Assembly (NCBI RefSeq): GCF_014645895.1
Contig: NZ_BMMP01000004.1
Coordinates: 1-64,000, forward strand
DNA: 64,000 bases
Origin: Streptomyces daqingensis
GTDB taxonomy: Bacteria; Actinomycetota; Actinomycetes; Streptomycetales; Streptomycetaceae
Reading direction: 5' to 3'
Made by a program: the position numbers and the translations under genes. The notes under the pieces were generated by a model, which was given only the letters and a program-made list of their open reading frames with translations, was not told the origin of the DNA and made no database searches. Positions 33,506-40,876 of this stretch are shown here, piece after piece (the first letter of the stretch is position 1; each line of letters starts with the position of its first letter).

Positions 33506-33739
33506 ATGGCCGTATGTGAAGTCTGCGGAAACGACTACGCCGAGACGTTCGAAGTGCGCGCGGCCGGCGCCGTGCACGTCTTCGACAGCATCGAATGCGC
33601 CGCGCAGAAGATGGCGCCCATCTGCGAGAACTGCGGGTGCCGCATCCTGGGGCACGGACTGCAGGCCGAGGGGCGCTACTACTGCTGCGCCAGCTGTGCC
33701 CGCATGCAGGGCCGGATGGAGCTGGCCGACAGCGTCTGA
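33506..33739 (+). CDS. metallothionein-like zinc protein
   Basis: A 77-residue Cys-rich protein: CEVCGNDY near the start, SIECAAQKMAPICENCGCRI in the middle, and YYCCASCARMQ near the end, giving nine cysteines plus a His. It matches actinobacterial proteins of the prokaryotic metallothionein group, which bind zinc or other soft metals. GAGG is present before the ATG. It is monocistronic, bounded by hairpins on both sides. Metal specificity cannot be told. Confidence 0.85.
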   Translation: MAVCEVCGNDYAETFEVRAAGAVHVFDSIECAAQKMAPICENCGCRILGHGLQAEGRYYCCASCARMQGRMELADSV

Positions 33740-33740
33740 G

Positions 33741-33783
33741 GACCTCGTGGGCCGCCGCGAACGTGCGGCGGCCCACGGAGGTC
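33741..33783. terminator. convergent terminator
   Basis: GACCTCGTGGGCCGCCGC pairs with GCGGCGGCCCACGGAGGTC with a single bulged base around a six-base loop. It lies between the convergent metallothionein and MFS genes and can serve both. Confidence 0.75.
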
Positions 33784-33802
33784 TCTCCCCGGTATGCCGG
33801 CT

Positions 33803-35116
33803 CTACCGGACGGAGCGCACCAGCAGCACGGCCGCGCCTCCCGCGACGCTGACGACGGCCGTCAGCACGTACAGGCCGCCGTAGCCGGCGACGGCGAGCA
33901 CGGGCACCGCCAGGACGGGCGCCAGGACCTGCGGCGTCGCCGTGGCGATGGCGAAGATGCCCAGGTCGCGGCCCGTGTCGGCCGCCGAGGGCAGCACGGA
34001 CGCGATGACGGCCAGGTCGACGGCGAGGAACGTGCCGAAGCCCGTGCCTACGGCGACCGCCGCACCGACGGTGACGGGCCAGCTCGGCAGCAGCGCCAGC
34101 CCGAGGGCGCCCAGGCCCATCGCGGCGCCGCCCGCGGCGACGAACACGCGCCTGCGGCCGGTCCTGTCGGACCAGCGGCCCGCGATCAGCGCCGCCGCCA
34201 TGGCGCACAGCACCGTCGCGGCGGTGACCGTGAGTACCGCCTCCTGGGGCTCGTCGACCCGCAACGCGTCCGTCAGGTAGTACAGGAGGTACTGCGTGAT
34301 CAGCGCGAAGGCCAGGACGACGAGGAACCTGCTCACCCACGTCCACAGCAGGTCGCGCGGCACGGAGGCCAGCCGGGAGAGCAGCGGCCGTCCGGACTTC
34401 CGCGGCCCGCTCACCGGACCGCCGGCGGGCGGGGCGGACGTGGCGGGGCTGACCGGACCGGGCTCCGCTCCGCGGGTGTCCTGCTCGCGGTGCCCGGCGA
34501 GGAACGGCACGACGGAGACGACGGCGACCACGGCGCAGGCCGCGTACCCGGCGACGAGGCCGGTGACGAGCTGGTTGACGAGCACCGTCCCCAGCAGGGC
34601 CCCCAGCATCTGCGTCATCCCGGCCCATCCCGCGACCGTGCCCAGCTGCGGCTTCGGCACCCGGTCCGGAATGGCGGCGACCAGCCCCGCCTGCACGGCG
34701 GACAGCCCGAGTTGGGCCACCGCCCATCCGAAGACCATCGCCACCGCCCCGGTCGCGGTGGCCAGCAGCAGGATCCCCACCGCCGCCAGCAGGCTCCCCA
34801 GCGCCACCCACGGCCTGCGGCGCCCGAAACGGGAGCGGGTCCTGTCGCTGACGGCTCCGAACGCGGGGACCGCCACCGCCGTGACCGCCGCACCCACTCC
34901 GGTGGCCAGCCCCAGCAGGGCCTCCTTGCCGTCAGGCGAGAACACCTCGGCCTGACGGGCGATCTGCACCTGCGCCGGAGTGAGGAAGGCGAGCCACATG
35001 CCGGTGCTGGCGAGCGCGTAGCGCGCGGTCCAGCCCTTGGTGACCGGTGCGCCGGGCGCCTCGACGACGGCTCGCCGGACACCTGGGTCGTACGGGCTCG
35101 TCGTCTTCTGGGGCAT
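33803..35116 (-). CDS. MFS transporter, sugar-cation-type
   Basis: A 437-residue transporter with 12 predicted membrane spans and a central charged loop. The loop-2 motif SDRTRSRFGRRRPWVALGS and its echo AGRWSDRTGRRRVFVAAGG are typical of MFS, the first form being frequent in GPH/sucrose-type symporters. Substrate is unknown. The ATG at 35116 is chosen for the GGAGAG just upstream. A MITE sits only about 36 bp upstream, where its promoter should be. Confidence 0.85.
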   Translation of the reverse strand: MPQKTTSPYDPGVRRAVVEAPGAPVTKGWTARYALASTGMWLAFLTPAQVQIARQAEVFSPDGKEALLGLATGVGAAVTAVAVPAFGAVSDRTRSRFGRRRPWVALGSLLAAVGILLLATATGAVAMVFGWAVAQLGLSAVQAGLVAAIPDRVPKPQLGTVAGWAGMTQMLGALLGTVLVNQLVTGLVAGYAACAVVAVVSVVPFLAGHREQDTRGAEPGPVSPATSAPPAGGPVSGPRKSGRPLLSRLASVPRDLLWTWVSRFLVVLAFALITQYLLYYLTDALRVDEPQEAVLTVTAATVLCAMAAALIAGRWSDRTGRRRVFVAAGGAAMGLGALGLALLPSWPVTVGAAVAVGTGFGTFLAVDLAVIASVLPSAADTGRDLGIFAIATATPQVLAPVLAVPVLAVAGYGGLYVLTAVVSVAGGAAVLLVRSVR

Positions 35117-35152
35117 GTCGCTCTCCGCGGTGCACGTCCGGCAGGGCAAGGG

Positions 35153-35329
35153 CTAGGGGCTGTCTGACAAATGGCGCCGTTCGCCCGGAGGGCGGGGCTC
35201 GCGTCGTCTGGTGCGTGCGGATGCAAGGCGGAGGTCCGTCCTCGTAGTGGGCTACTCGGTCGGTCCGACAACGCAGCAGACGTGCGTGCCAGGCGGCGCG
35301 AGCCAGGCGCCATTTGTCAGACAGGCCCT
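35153..35329. mobile_element. MITE copy 2
   Basis: A roughly 170-bp non-coding element whose ends, CTGTCTGACAAATGGCGCC at 35160-35178 and its exact complement at 35306-35324, match the ends of MITE copy 1. In opposite orientation it also shares internal blocks GCAAGGCGGAGG, GGTGCGTG and GACAACGCAG with copy 1. CTAG flanks the left side, but the right flank is CCTG, so the target duplication has decayed or the right end is shifted. Confidence 0.8.
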
Positions 35330-35450
35330 GGGGCGGGGACAGCGTGCTGCCCCGCCCTTGCGCGCTGCTTGCGCGGCGGTCCTCCGTGCTCCGGCCGCCG
35401 GGCGAGGACACGCTCATGCGGGGGCCGGTCGTGCGAAGGTGCGGGCGCAC

Positions 35451-35489
35451 GACAGCGCGGGGCGCCCGTCGAGGGCGCCCCGCGCTGTC
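35451..35489. terminator. perfect 17-bp terminator hairpin
   Basis: GACAGCGCGGGGCGCCC and its exact complement are separated by five bases. It lies downstream of the phospholipase gene on the minus strand. Confidence 0.8.
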
Positions 35490-35540
35490 ATGCACGCGCT
35501 GCGGGCGTGGTCGTACCCGGGGAACGGGTCCGGCGTGGGA

Positions 35541-36017
35541 TCAGCCGACCGGGCTGGCCTTCTCGAAGCCCAGCACCTTCACTGCCTGGTAGTAGGTCCA
35601 CGCGAGTGCGTCGCAGGAGGCCTTCGTGGCGCCGCTGTAGCCGTTGCAGACGCGCTTGAGGTCCTCGTAGAAGGCGCTGTCGACGCGGGCCTTGTTGGCC
35701 TCGAAGGTGCCCTGCGCCTTGTAGTTGCGGTAGCCGAAGTCGTGCCGGATGCAGCCGTTCTCGAAGGGGAAGCCGAACGGGTTGTCCGGTGACGAGGAGC
35801 AGACGTCCGTCGACCAGTCGAAGTTGTAGGCGGCCCAGTTCCCCTGGTTCGACCGGGCGGCGAGGAATGCGTTCTGGCTCGAGGCGCTGGTCTGCGTCCA
35901 GCTGGAGAGGACCTGAGGCTTGTCCGCGGGGTCGGCGACGGCGGTCGTCGCGGAGCCCATGACGGCGAGCAGCGCCGCGGATGAAACGACCAGACCCGAA
36001 GTGAGTCTTCGACGCAT
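35541..36017 (-). CDS. secreted phospholipase A2
   Basis: A 158-residue exported enzyme with an N-terminal signal peptide (RRRLTSGLVVSSAALLAVMG, cleavage after AVA) and the prokaryotic PLA2 core: YNFDWSTDVCSSSPDNPFGF (calcium loop) and ENGCIRHDFGYRNYK with the catalytic His-Asp pair. Four cysteines in the mature part would form two disulfides. It hydrolyses the sn-2 ester of phospholipids outside the cell. The ATG at 36017 has GAGG seven bases upstream. It ends before a strong terminator. Confidence 0.92.
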   Translation of the reverse strand: MRRRLTSGLVVSSAALLAVMGSATTAVADPADKPQVLSSWTQTSASSQNAFLAARSNQGNWAAYNFDWSTDVCSSSPDNPFGFPFENGCIRHDFGYRNYKAQGTFEANKARVDSAFYEDLKRVCNGYSGATKASCDALAWTYYQAVKVLGFEKASPVG

Positions 36018-36176
36018 TTCATACCTCCGTGGGGGACGCCGGTCCGGCGGTCGGACCGGGCAATGCATGAGCATGACAGAACAATCGCTTTCCAAGTAGG
36101 CGCGTGCGCCGACGATTTCGAGCCGAAACCCGACCGCACCGGGGGCTGCGCGGCCCCGGCCGACCCCGATACGGCC

Positions 36177-36207
36177 CGAGGCCCCGGGAACGGATCCCGG
36201 GGCCTCG
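36177..36207. terminator. perfect 13-bp hairpin
   Basis: CGAGGCCCCGGGA and its exact complement around a five-base loop. No gene ends just before it on the plus strand, so it may mark the end of an unannotated transcript or insulate the phospholipase promoter. Confidence 0.55.
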
Positions 36208-36552
36208 GTTGCCAACGTGGGGGAAGAAGCCCACGACCAGCCTGGCACTCCAATAACGAAACGGATGACGCATCGTCACGGTTTCTCGATATCCGCGACG
36301 TTTGACCGAAAAGCAGACAACCCGCGCATCTCTCCTCCTTCACCCCGGGAACGAGCAGGGCGCACTCCGGCGCGCACGAGCACACACCCCCCGGCGCACA
36401 CCCAGGACCTCCGCGCGTCCCACCGGCCCGCCCCGTCGCCTCACACACCGCCCGACGGGCCGTCACCCCTGCTCCCCGCTCCGCGAGTTCGGCCCGTCCG
36501 ACTCCCACCCGCCGGCCGGACCCGGAGCGAGCACACCCTCCCGCTCCGCGAG

Positions 36553-36580
36553 TTGACGTATCGCGGGCGCCGTGTAAAGC
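36553..36580 (+). promoter_or_regulatory. possible orphan promoter
   Basis: TTGACG (36553-36558), a 16-base spacer and TAAAGC (36575-36580). The next supported plus-strand gene starts 620 bp later, so it might drive a long leader or a small RNA. Confidence 0.25.
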
Positions 36581-37200
36581 GGCGTGCGAATGCGCGCGCG
36601 AATTCATCCGCCTCGTCTCACCATTTGAACAAGCCATTTCGCCCTTAGCGGCCCTTAGGCGTCCTTATGGAAACGCGGACTCCGGTACGGACTCCCCCGG
36701 TCACCTCCTGTCACCGCGACCGAACTGCCGTCTGCACGCGGCGAATCAGCAGGTCGGAGCGTGGTGACGGCGGGAAGTGCCGTACAGCGGAGCCGATTTC
36801 AGCGAACCTGCACAACTGGTCCGTACGGGAGGCACATGACCCCGCGAGCCCGTCCGTGTACACCCGGAACCCGGCCGACTTGGTGCGGGAATGTCCAATT
36901 GGCAGCGCACGTAAGGACTTCCGCCTCCGGCACGCGAGGAGCGGCAAGTGAAGAGTTCGCCACGAATTCGTGGACGGTACTGCACTTGGAAGAAACAACG
37001 TGCCCGGATCTGCGCCGAACCGGCGCACGAACGAGTGGCCCGGCAGCGCTGGCGCGTGCTTTGATCGGCCCAGACGCGGAAGTTGAACGAATGGTTCCCG
37101 TTGTCGGGCATCAGACGACCGCTCGTACGGCCGGACGGCTTTCCCCGAGCCGGCCGATGCTATTGAGAGAACATCCAGAGCAAGCGAAGGGAAGCTCCTC

Positions 37201-37413
37201 ATGGACTTCACGCCCCAGGTTGAGACCCGCGAGATTTCCGACAACGACCTGGACAACGTTTCCGGTGGCGTTCTCGGCGCGGTCGTCGGCACCGCCGTCA
37301 GCACCGCCGACTCCGTCGCCCCGGTTTCGGAGACCGTCGCCACCGTCAACGGCACCGTCTCCGGCGCCGTCGGCATCGACACCTCCCAGGTCACGGGTCT
37401 CGCCGGCCTCTGA
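37201..37413 (+). CDS. Gly-Gly leader secreted peptide precursor
   Basis: A 70-residue peptide. Residues 1-23 form an acidic leader ending in SDNDLDNVSGG, a double-glycine site recognised by C39 peptidases. The core (24-70) is 47 residues rich in Val, Gly, Ala, Ser and Thr, with no Cys, so lanthionine formation is impossible. It contains GxxxG spacings (GAVVG, GTVSG). GAAGGGA lies eight bases before the ATG. A perfect hairpin follows, then the NHLM export genes. Similar Streptomyces peptides are often labelled type A2 lantipeptide, which the sequence does not support. Likely a bacteriocin-like or signalling peptide. Confidence 0.85.
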   Translation: MDFTPQVETREISDNDLDNVSGGVLGAVVGTAVSTADSVAPVSETVATVNGTVSGAVGIDTSQVTGLAGL

Positions 37414-37502
37414 GGCGAACCCTGCCACCGAGCGCCGGAGCAGGCCGTGCTGATCGGCGCGGAACCCTGCGCACCCGGCGAATCGGAATCCCAGTGGGGT
37501 GA

Positions 37503-37540
37503 CCGTGAGCCCCGGAACCATTCCGTTCCGGGGCTCACGG
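37503..37540 (+). terminator. perfect 16-bp hairpin after peptide gene
   Basis: CCGTGAGCCCCGGAAC pairs exactly with GTTCCGGGGCTCACGG around a six-base loop. It lies 90 bp after the peptide stop. It would end or attenuate the peptide transcript, allowing far more peptide than exporter mRNA. Confidence 0.75.
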
Positions 37541-37565
37541 ATGCGTCCCGGACCGGCCGCGCCCC

Positions 37566-37586
37566 GGCAATACCCCGCGTATTGCC
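37566..37586. promoter_or_regulatory. inverted repeat before export operon
   Basis: GGCAATAC and its exact complement flank CCCGC. It is relatively AT-rich within a GC-rich stretch and 186 bp before the adaptor gene. It may be a protein-binding site. Confidence 0.35.
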
Positions 37587-37771
37587 GCGCCTTCGGCAGT
37601 CGCTGTCAATTCTTCTGTCAGCCACTGCCGCGAGTGGTATCACCTCTCTCTCCACTCGTCTCACCGGCGCCCGTCCGGCCGCCCTGTCATTCGTCCCGGC
37701 GTCGATATGGAGACGCCACCGAAGGAAGCGTCGTGCCCGAAAGCAACGAACGCAGTTGAGGGAATAGCCCC

Positions 37772-38578
37772 GTGCAGTTCCGGCAGAAGGCGTTTTCCAA
37801 GCTGCAGTCCCCCGAGGAACTCGACCTGCCCGTGCGCTTCGCGCGGCCGCAGGGGTGGCTCGTGCTGCTCGTGACCGTGCTCGTCATGGCCGGAGCGGGT
37901 TACTGGGCCGTCACGGGCAAGGTGTCCGGCAAGCTGCACGCGCCCGGCATCCTCACCCACCCACAGGGCAGTTACGTCCTCCAGAGCCCGGTCTCCGGCC
38001 AGGTCACGCAGGTCCTCGCCGAGGAGGGCACGATGCTGCGCGCCGGCGCTCCCGTGCTGAAGGTCCGTACGGAGCGCGGCTACCGCGCCGTGCGCACCGT
38101 CGCGGCCGGGAAGATGACGACGCTGACGGCGAAGATCGGCACCGTCGTCACCACCGGCAAGGACGTCGCCACTGTCGAGCGGATCGAGTCCACCGACGAG
38201 CCCCTCGTGGCGATGGTCTACGTCCCCGGGCACAACGGCGCGAGCGTACGCGTCAATTCGCAGGTCGACCTGACCGTGCAGTCCGCGCCCACCGAGAAGT
38301 ACGGCGTGCTGCGCGGCAGGGTGAAGGCCGTCGGCAGGGCCCCGCAGACACGGCAGCAGCTGACCGGGTTCCTCGGGAACGCGCAGCTCGCCGAGGAGTT
38401 CTCGAAGGAGGGTCAGCCGGTGGCGGTGATGGTGCAGCTGGAGCGCGCGAGCGGCACCGAGTCGGGTTACAGGTGGTCCTCCGACGAGGGCCCGCCCTAC
38501 GCGCTGGACTCCATGACCATGGCCGACGCCGCCGTGCACCAGCCGGCCCAGCGTCCCGTCGACTGGCTCCTCCCGTGA
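37772..38578 (+). CDS. HlyD-like adaptor, NHLM secretion protein
   Basis: A 268-residue membrane-fusion-type adaptor: one N-terminal membrane span (GWLVLLVTVLVMAGAGYWAV), then a biotinyl-lipoyl-like segment (HPQGSYVLQSPVSGQVTQVL) and beta-barrel domain. It matches the NHLM bacteriocin secretion adaptor and would bridge the ABC exporter to the wall side. GTG start at 37772 with GAGGG upstream. Its stop overlaps the GTG of the next gene (GTGA), so the three export genes are tightly coupled. Confidence 0.88.
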   Translation: MQFRQKAFSKLQSPEELDLPVRFARPQGWLVLLVTVLVMAGAGYWAVTGKVSGKLHAPGILTHPQGSYVLQSPVSGQVTQVLAEEGTMLRAGAPVLKVRTERGYRAVRTVAAGKMTTLTAKIGTVVTTGKDVATVERIESTDEPLVAMVYVPGHNGASVRVNSQVDLTVQSAPTEKYGVLRGRVKAVGRAPQTRQQLTGFLGNAQLAEEFSKEGQPVAVMVQLERASGTESGYRWSSDEGPPYALDSMTMADAAVHQPAQRPVDWLLP

Positions 38579-40875
38579 GCGCCCCGGAGAAGACCGCGGA
38601 GGACGGGCAGCCCGGGCTCCCGCCGCCGGGCCGCGGCAAGCACCGCCCCGAAGGAAAGGGCGGCGGCAGGCACCGTACGGGCAAAGGTGCGCCCGCGGGC
38701 CCCGCACCCGTCCCGAAACCCGAGTTCAAGGCCATCCGCAGCCCCACCGTGCTGCAGATGGAGGCGGTGGAGTGCGGCGCCGCGGCGCTGTCGATGGTGC
38801 TCGGGCACTACGGACGCCACGTGCCCCTGGAGGAGCTGCGCATCGCCTGCGGCGTCTCCCGCGACGGTTCACGGGCCAGCAACCTGCTGAAGGCGGCCCG
38901 CAGTTACGGACTGCAGGCCAAGGGCATGCAGATGGAGCCCGCCGCGCTCGCTGCGGTCGCGGCACCCGCGGTGCTCTTCTGGGAGTTCAACCACTACGTC
39001 GTCTACGACGGCATGGGACGGCGCTTCGGCCGGCGAGGCGTGTTCATCAACGACCCCGACAAGGGGCGCCGGTTCGTGCCGCTGGAGGAGTTCGACACCA
39101 GCTTCACGGGCGTCGTGCTGACCTTCGAACCGGGTGACGACTTCCACCCCGGCGGCAGGCGGCCGGGCTTCCTGAGCGCCATGCCGGCCCGGTTGCGCGG
39201 CACGACTGGCACGATGCTGGCCGCGCTGCTCGCGTCGCTGCTGCTCGTCGCCGTGGGCGCGGCGGTGCCCGCGCTGAGCCGCACGTACATCGACATGTTC
39301 CTGATCGGGAACGAGACGTCGCTGCTGAGCGTGCTGTTCGCCTCGATGGGCGCCATGGTGCTGCTGACGGCGGTACTGACGGGCCTGCAGCAGGCGAACC
39401 TGCTGCGCGGCCGCATCATCTCCTCCACGCTCAGCAGCGCCCGCTTCTTCCGTCACCTGCTGAGACTCCCGGTCACGTTCTTCGCCCAGCGCAGCCCCGC
39501 GGACCTCGTGCAGCGGCTGCAGTCCAACGACACCGTCGCGGAGACCTTGGCGCGGGACCTGGCCGCCGCGGGCGTGGACGCCGTCGTCGTGGTGCTCTAC
39601 GCGGTGCTGCTGTGGACGTACGACCCGCAACTGACCCTGATCGGCGTGCTCATCGCCCTGCTGAACCTCGTCGCGATGCGCGTGGTGATACGCCTGCGGG
39701 CCACCGGCACGCAGAAGCTGCGGGCCGACACCGCCCGCCTGACCAACACCTCCTACACCGGCCTCCAGCTGATCGAGACCATGAAGGCCACGGGCGGTGA
39801 GAACGGCTACTTCCGCCGCTGGGCCGGGCAGCACGCCACTACGCTGGAGGAGCAGCAGAAGCTGGGCGTGCCGAGCGCGGCCCTCGCCGTCGTCGCTCCC
39901 ACGCTGGCCACGCTGAACAGCGCGATGATCCTGCTGATCGGCGGTATGCGGGCGGTCGAGGGCCACATCTCGATCGGGCTGCTCGTGGCGTTCCAGGCGC
40001 TGGTGACGCGCTTCACCGCACCCATCACGCGCCTCAACGGCGTCGCGGGCCGCATCCAGGACTTCGCCGCCGACGTGGCGAGGCTGAAGGACGTGGAGAA
40101 CTTCCCGGTGGACTCGCTCTATTCGCGCCGCGCCCCGGCAGCGAGCACCCGCCGCCTCAAGGGCCATGTGTCGCTGGAGAACATCACGTTCGGCTACAGC
40201 CCCCTCGACAAGCCGCTGCTGACGGAGTTCTCGCTCTCCGTCGGGCCGGGCCGCCAGGTCGCGCTCGTCGGCGGCTCGGGGAGCGGCAAGTCCACCGTCT
40301 CGCGGCTCATCTCGGGCCTCTACAGCCCGTGGGAAGGCGTCATACGCATCGACGGGCAGCGGCTGGAGGACATACCCCGCAGCTCGCTGGCCGCCTCCGT
40401 CTCCTTCGTCGACCAGGACGTCTTCCTCTTCGAGGGCACCGTCCGCGACAACGTCGCGCTGTGGGACCCGTCGATCCCCGACGAGGCCGTCACCGCCGCC
40501 CTGCAGGACGCCGCCGTGTACGAGGACTTCGCCCGGCGGCCCGGCGGCATCCGCTGCCGCGTCGAGCAGGACGGGCGCAACCTCTCCGGGGGGCAGCGCC
40601 AGCGTCTGGAGATCGCGCGGGCGCTGGTGCGCAGGCCCAGCATCCTCGTCCTCGACGAGGTGACCAGCGCGCTCGACGCCCGGACCGAGCAGGTCATCAT
40701 CGACAACCTCCGACGCCGCGGCTGCGCCTGCGTCGTCATCGCGCACCGGCTGAGCACCGTCCGCGACAGCGACGAGATCGTCGTGCTCGACCACGGGACG
40801 GTCGTCGAACGCGGCCGCCACGAGGAGCTGGTCGCGGCCGGCGGCCAGTACGCCGAGCTGGTCAAGGAGCACTGA
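38575..40875 (+). CDS. NHLM C39 peptidase / ABC exporter
   Basis: A 766-residue peptidase-containing ABC transporter. A basic, disordered start (1-50) precedes the C39 domain with QMEAVECGAAAL (catalytic Cys67), WEFNHYVVYD (His140) and FINDPDKG (Asp160). Six membrane helices follow (about 205-480), then the ATPase with VGGSGSGKST (Walker A), NLSGGQRQRLEIARAL (signature) and ILVLDEVTSALD (Walker B). It should cut the leader after SGG and export the core. Start GTG at 38575 overlaps the adaptor stop. Confidence 0.93.
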   Translation: MSAPEKTAEDGQPGLPPPGRGKHRPEGKGGGRHRTGKGAPAGPAPVPKPEFKAIRSPTVLQMEAVECGAAALSMVLGHYGRHVPLEELRIACGVSRDGSRASNLLKAARSYGLQAKGMQMEPAALAAVAAPAVLFWEFNHYVVYDGMGRRFGRRGVFINDPDKGRRFVPLEEFDTSFTGVVLTFEPGDDFHPGGRRPGFLSAMPARLRGTTGTMLAALLASLLLVAVGAAVPALSRTYIDMFLIGNETSLLSVLFASMGAMVLLTAVLTGLQQANLLRGRIISSTLSSARFFRHLLRLPVTFFAQRSPADLVQRLQSNDTVAETLARDLAAAGVDAVVVVLYAVLLWTYDPQLTLIGVLIALLNLVAMRVVIRLRATGTQKLRADTARLTNTSYTGLQLIETMKATGGENGYFRRWAGQHATTLEEQQKLGVPSAALAVVAPTLATLNSAMILLIGGMRAVEGHISIGLLVAFQALVTRFTAPITRLNGVAGRIQDFAADVARLKDVENFPVDSLYSRRAPAASTRRLKGHVSLENITFGYSPLDKPLLTEFSLSVGPGRQVALVGGSGSGKSTVSRLISGLYSPWEGVIRIDGQRLEDIPRSSLAASVSFVDQDVFLFEGTVRDNVALWDPSIPDEAVTAALQDAAVYEDFARRPGGIRCRVEQDGRNLSGGQRQRLEIARALVRRPSILVLDEVTSALDARTEQVIIDNLRRRGCACVVIAHRLSTVRDSDEIVVLDHGTVVERGRHEELVAAGGQYAELVKEH

Positions 40876-40876
40876 G

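Larger units (their letters stand above)
36018..37200. other. 1.2-kb region without a supported gene
   Basis: This holds the phospholipase leader, a perfect 13-bp hairpin (36177-36207), a C-rich stretch with CCCGCTCCGCGAGTT repeated near 36478 and 36541, a possible promoter (36553-36580), and the leader of the peptide gene. Base composition is mixed and codon bias weak in all frames, so no protein is called. Confidence 0.6.
37414..37771. other. gap between peptide gene and export operon
   Basis: 358 bp. It holds a strong hairpin (37503-37540) and an inverted repeat GGCAATAC-CCCGC-GTATTGCC (37566-37586) that could be an operator or promoter part for the export genes. No gene seen. Confidence 0.6.

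Noticed and set aside
37201..37413. Lantipeptide precursor
   Set aside because: The core has no Cys for thioether rings and no LanM or LanB/C-type enzyme is encoded nearby.
36711..37664. 317-codon minus-strand frame covering the peptide gene
   Set aside because: No domain and weak codon bias; the plus-strand peptide has a leader, ribosome binding site and matching exporter.
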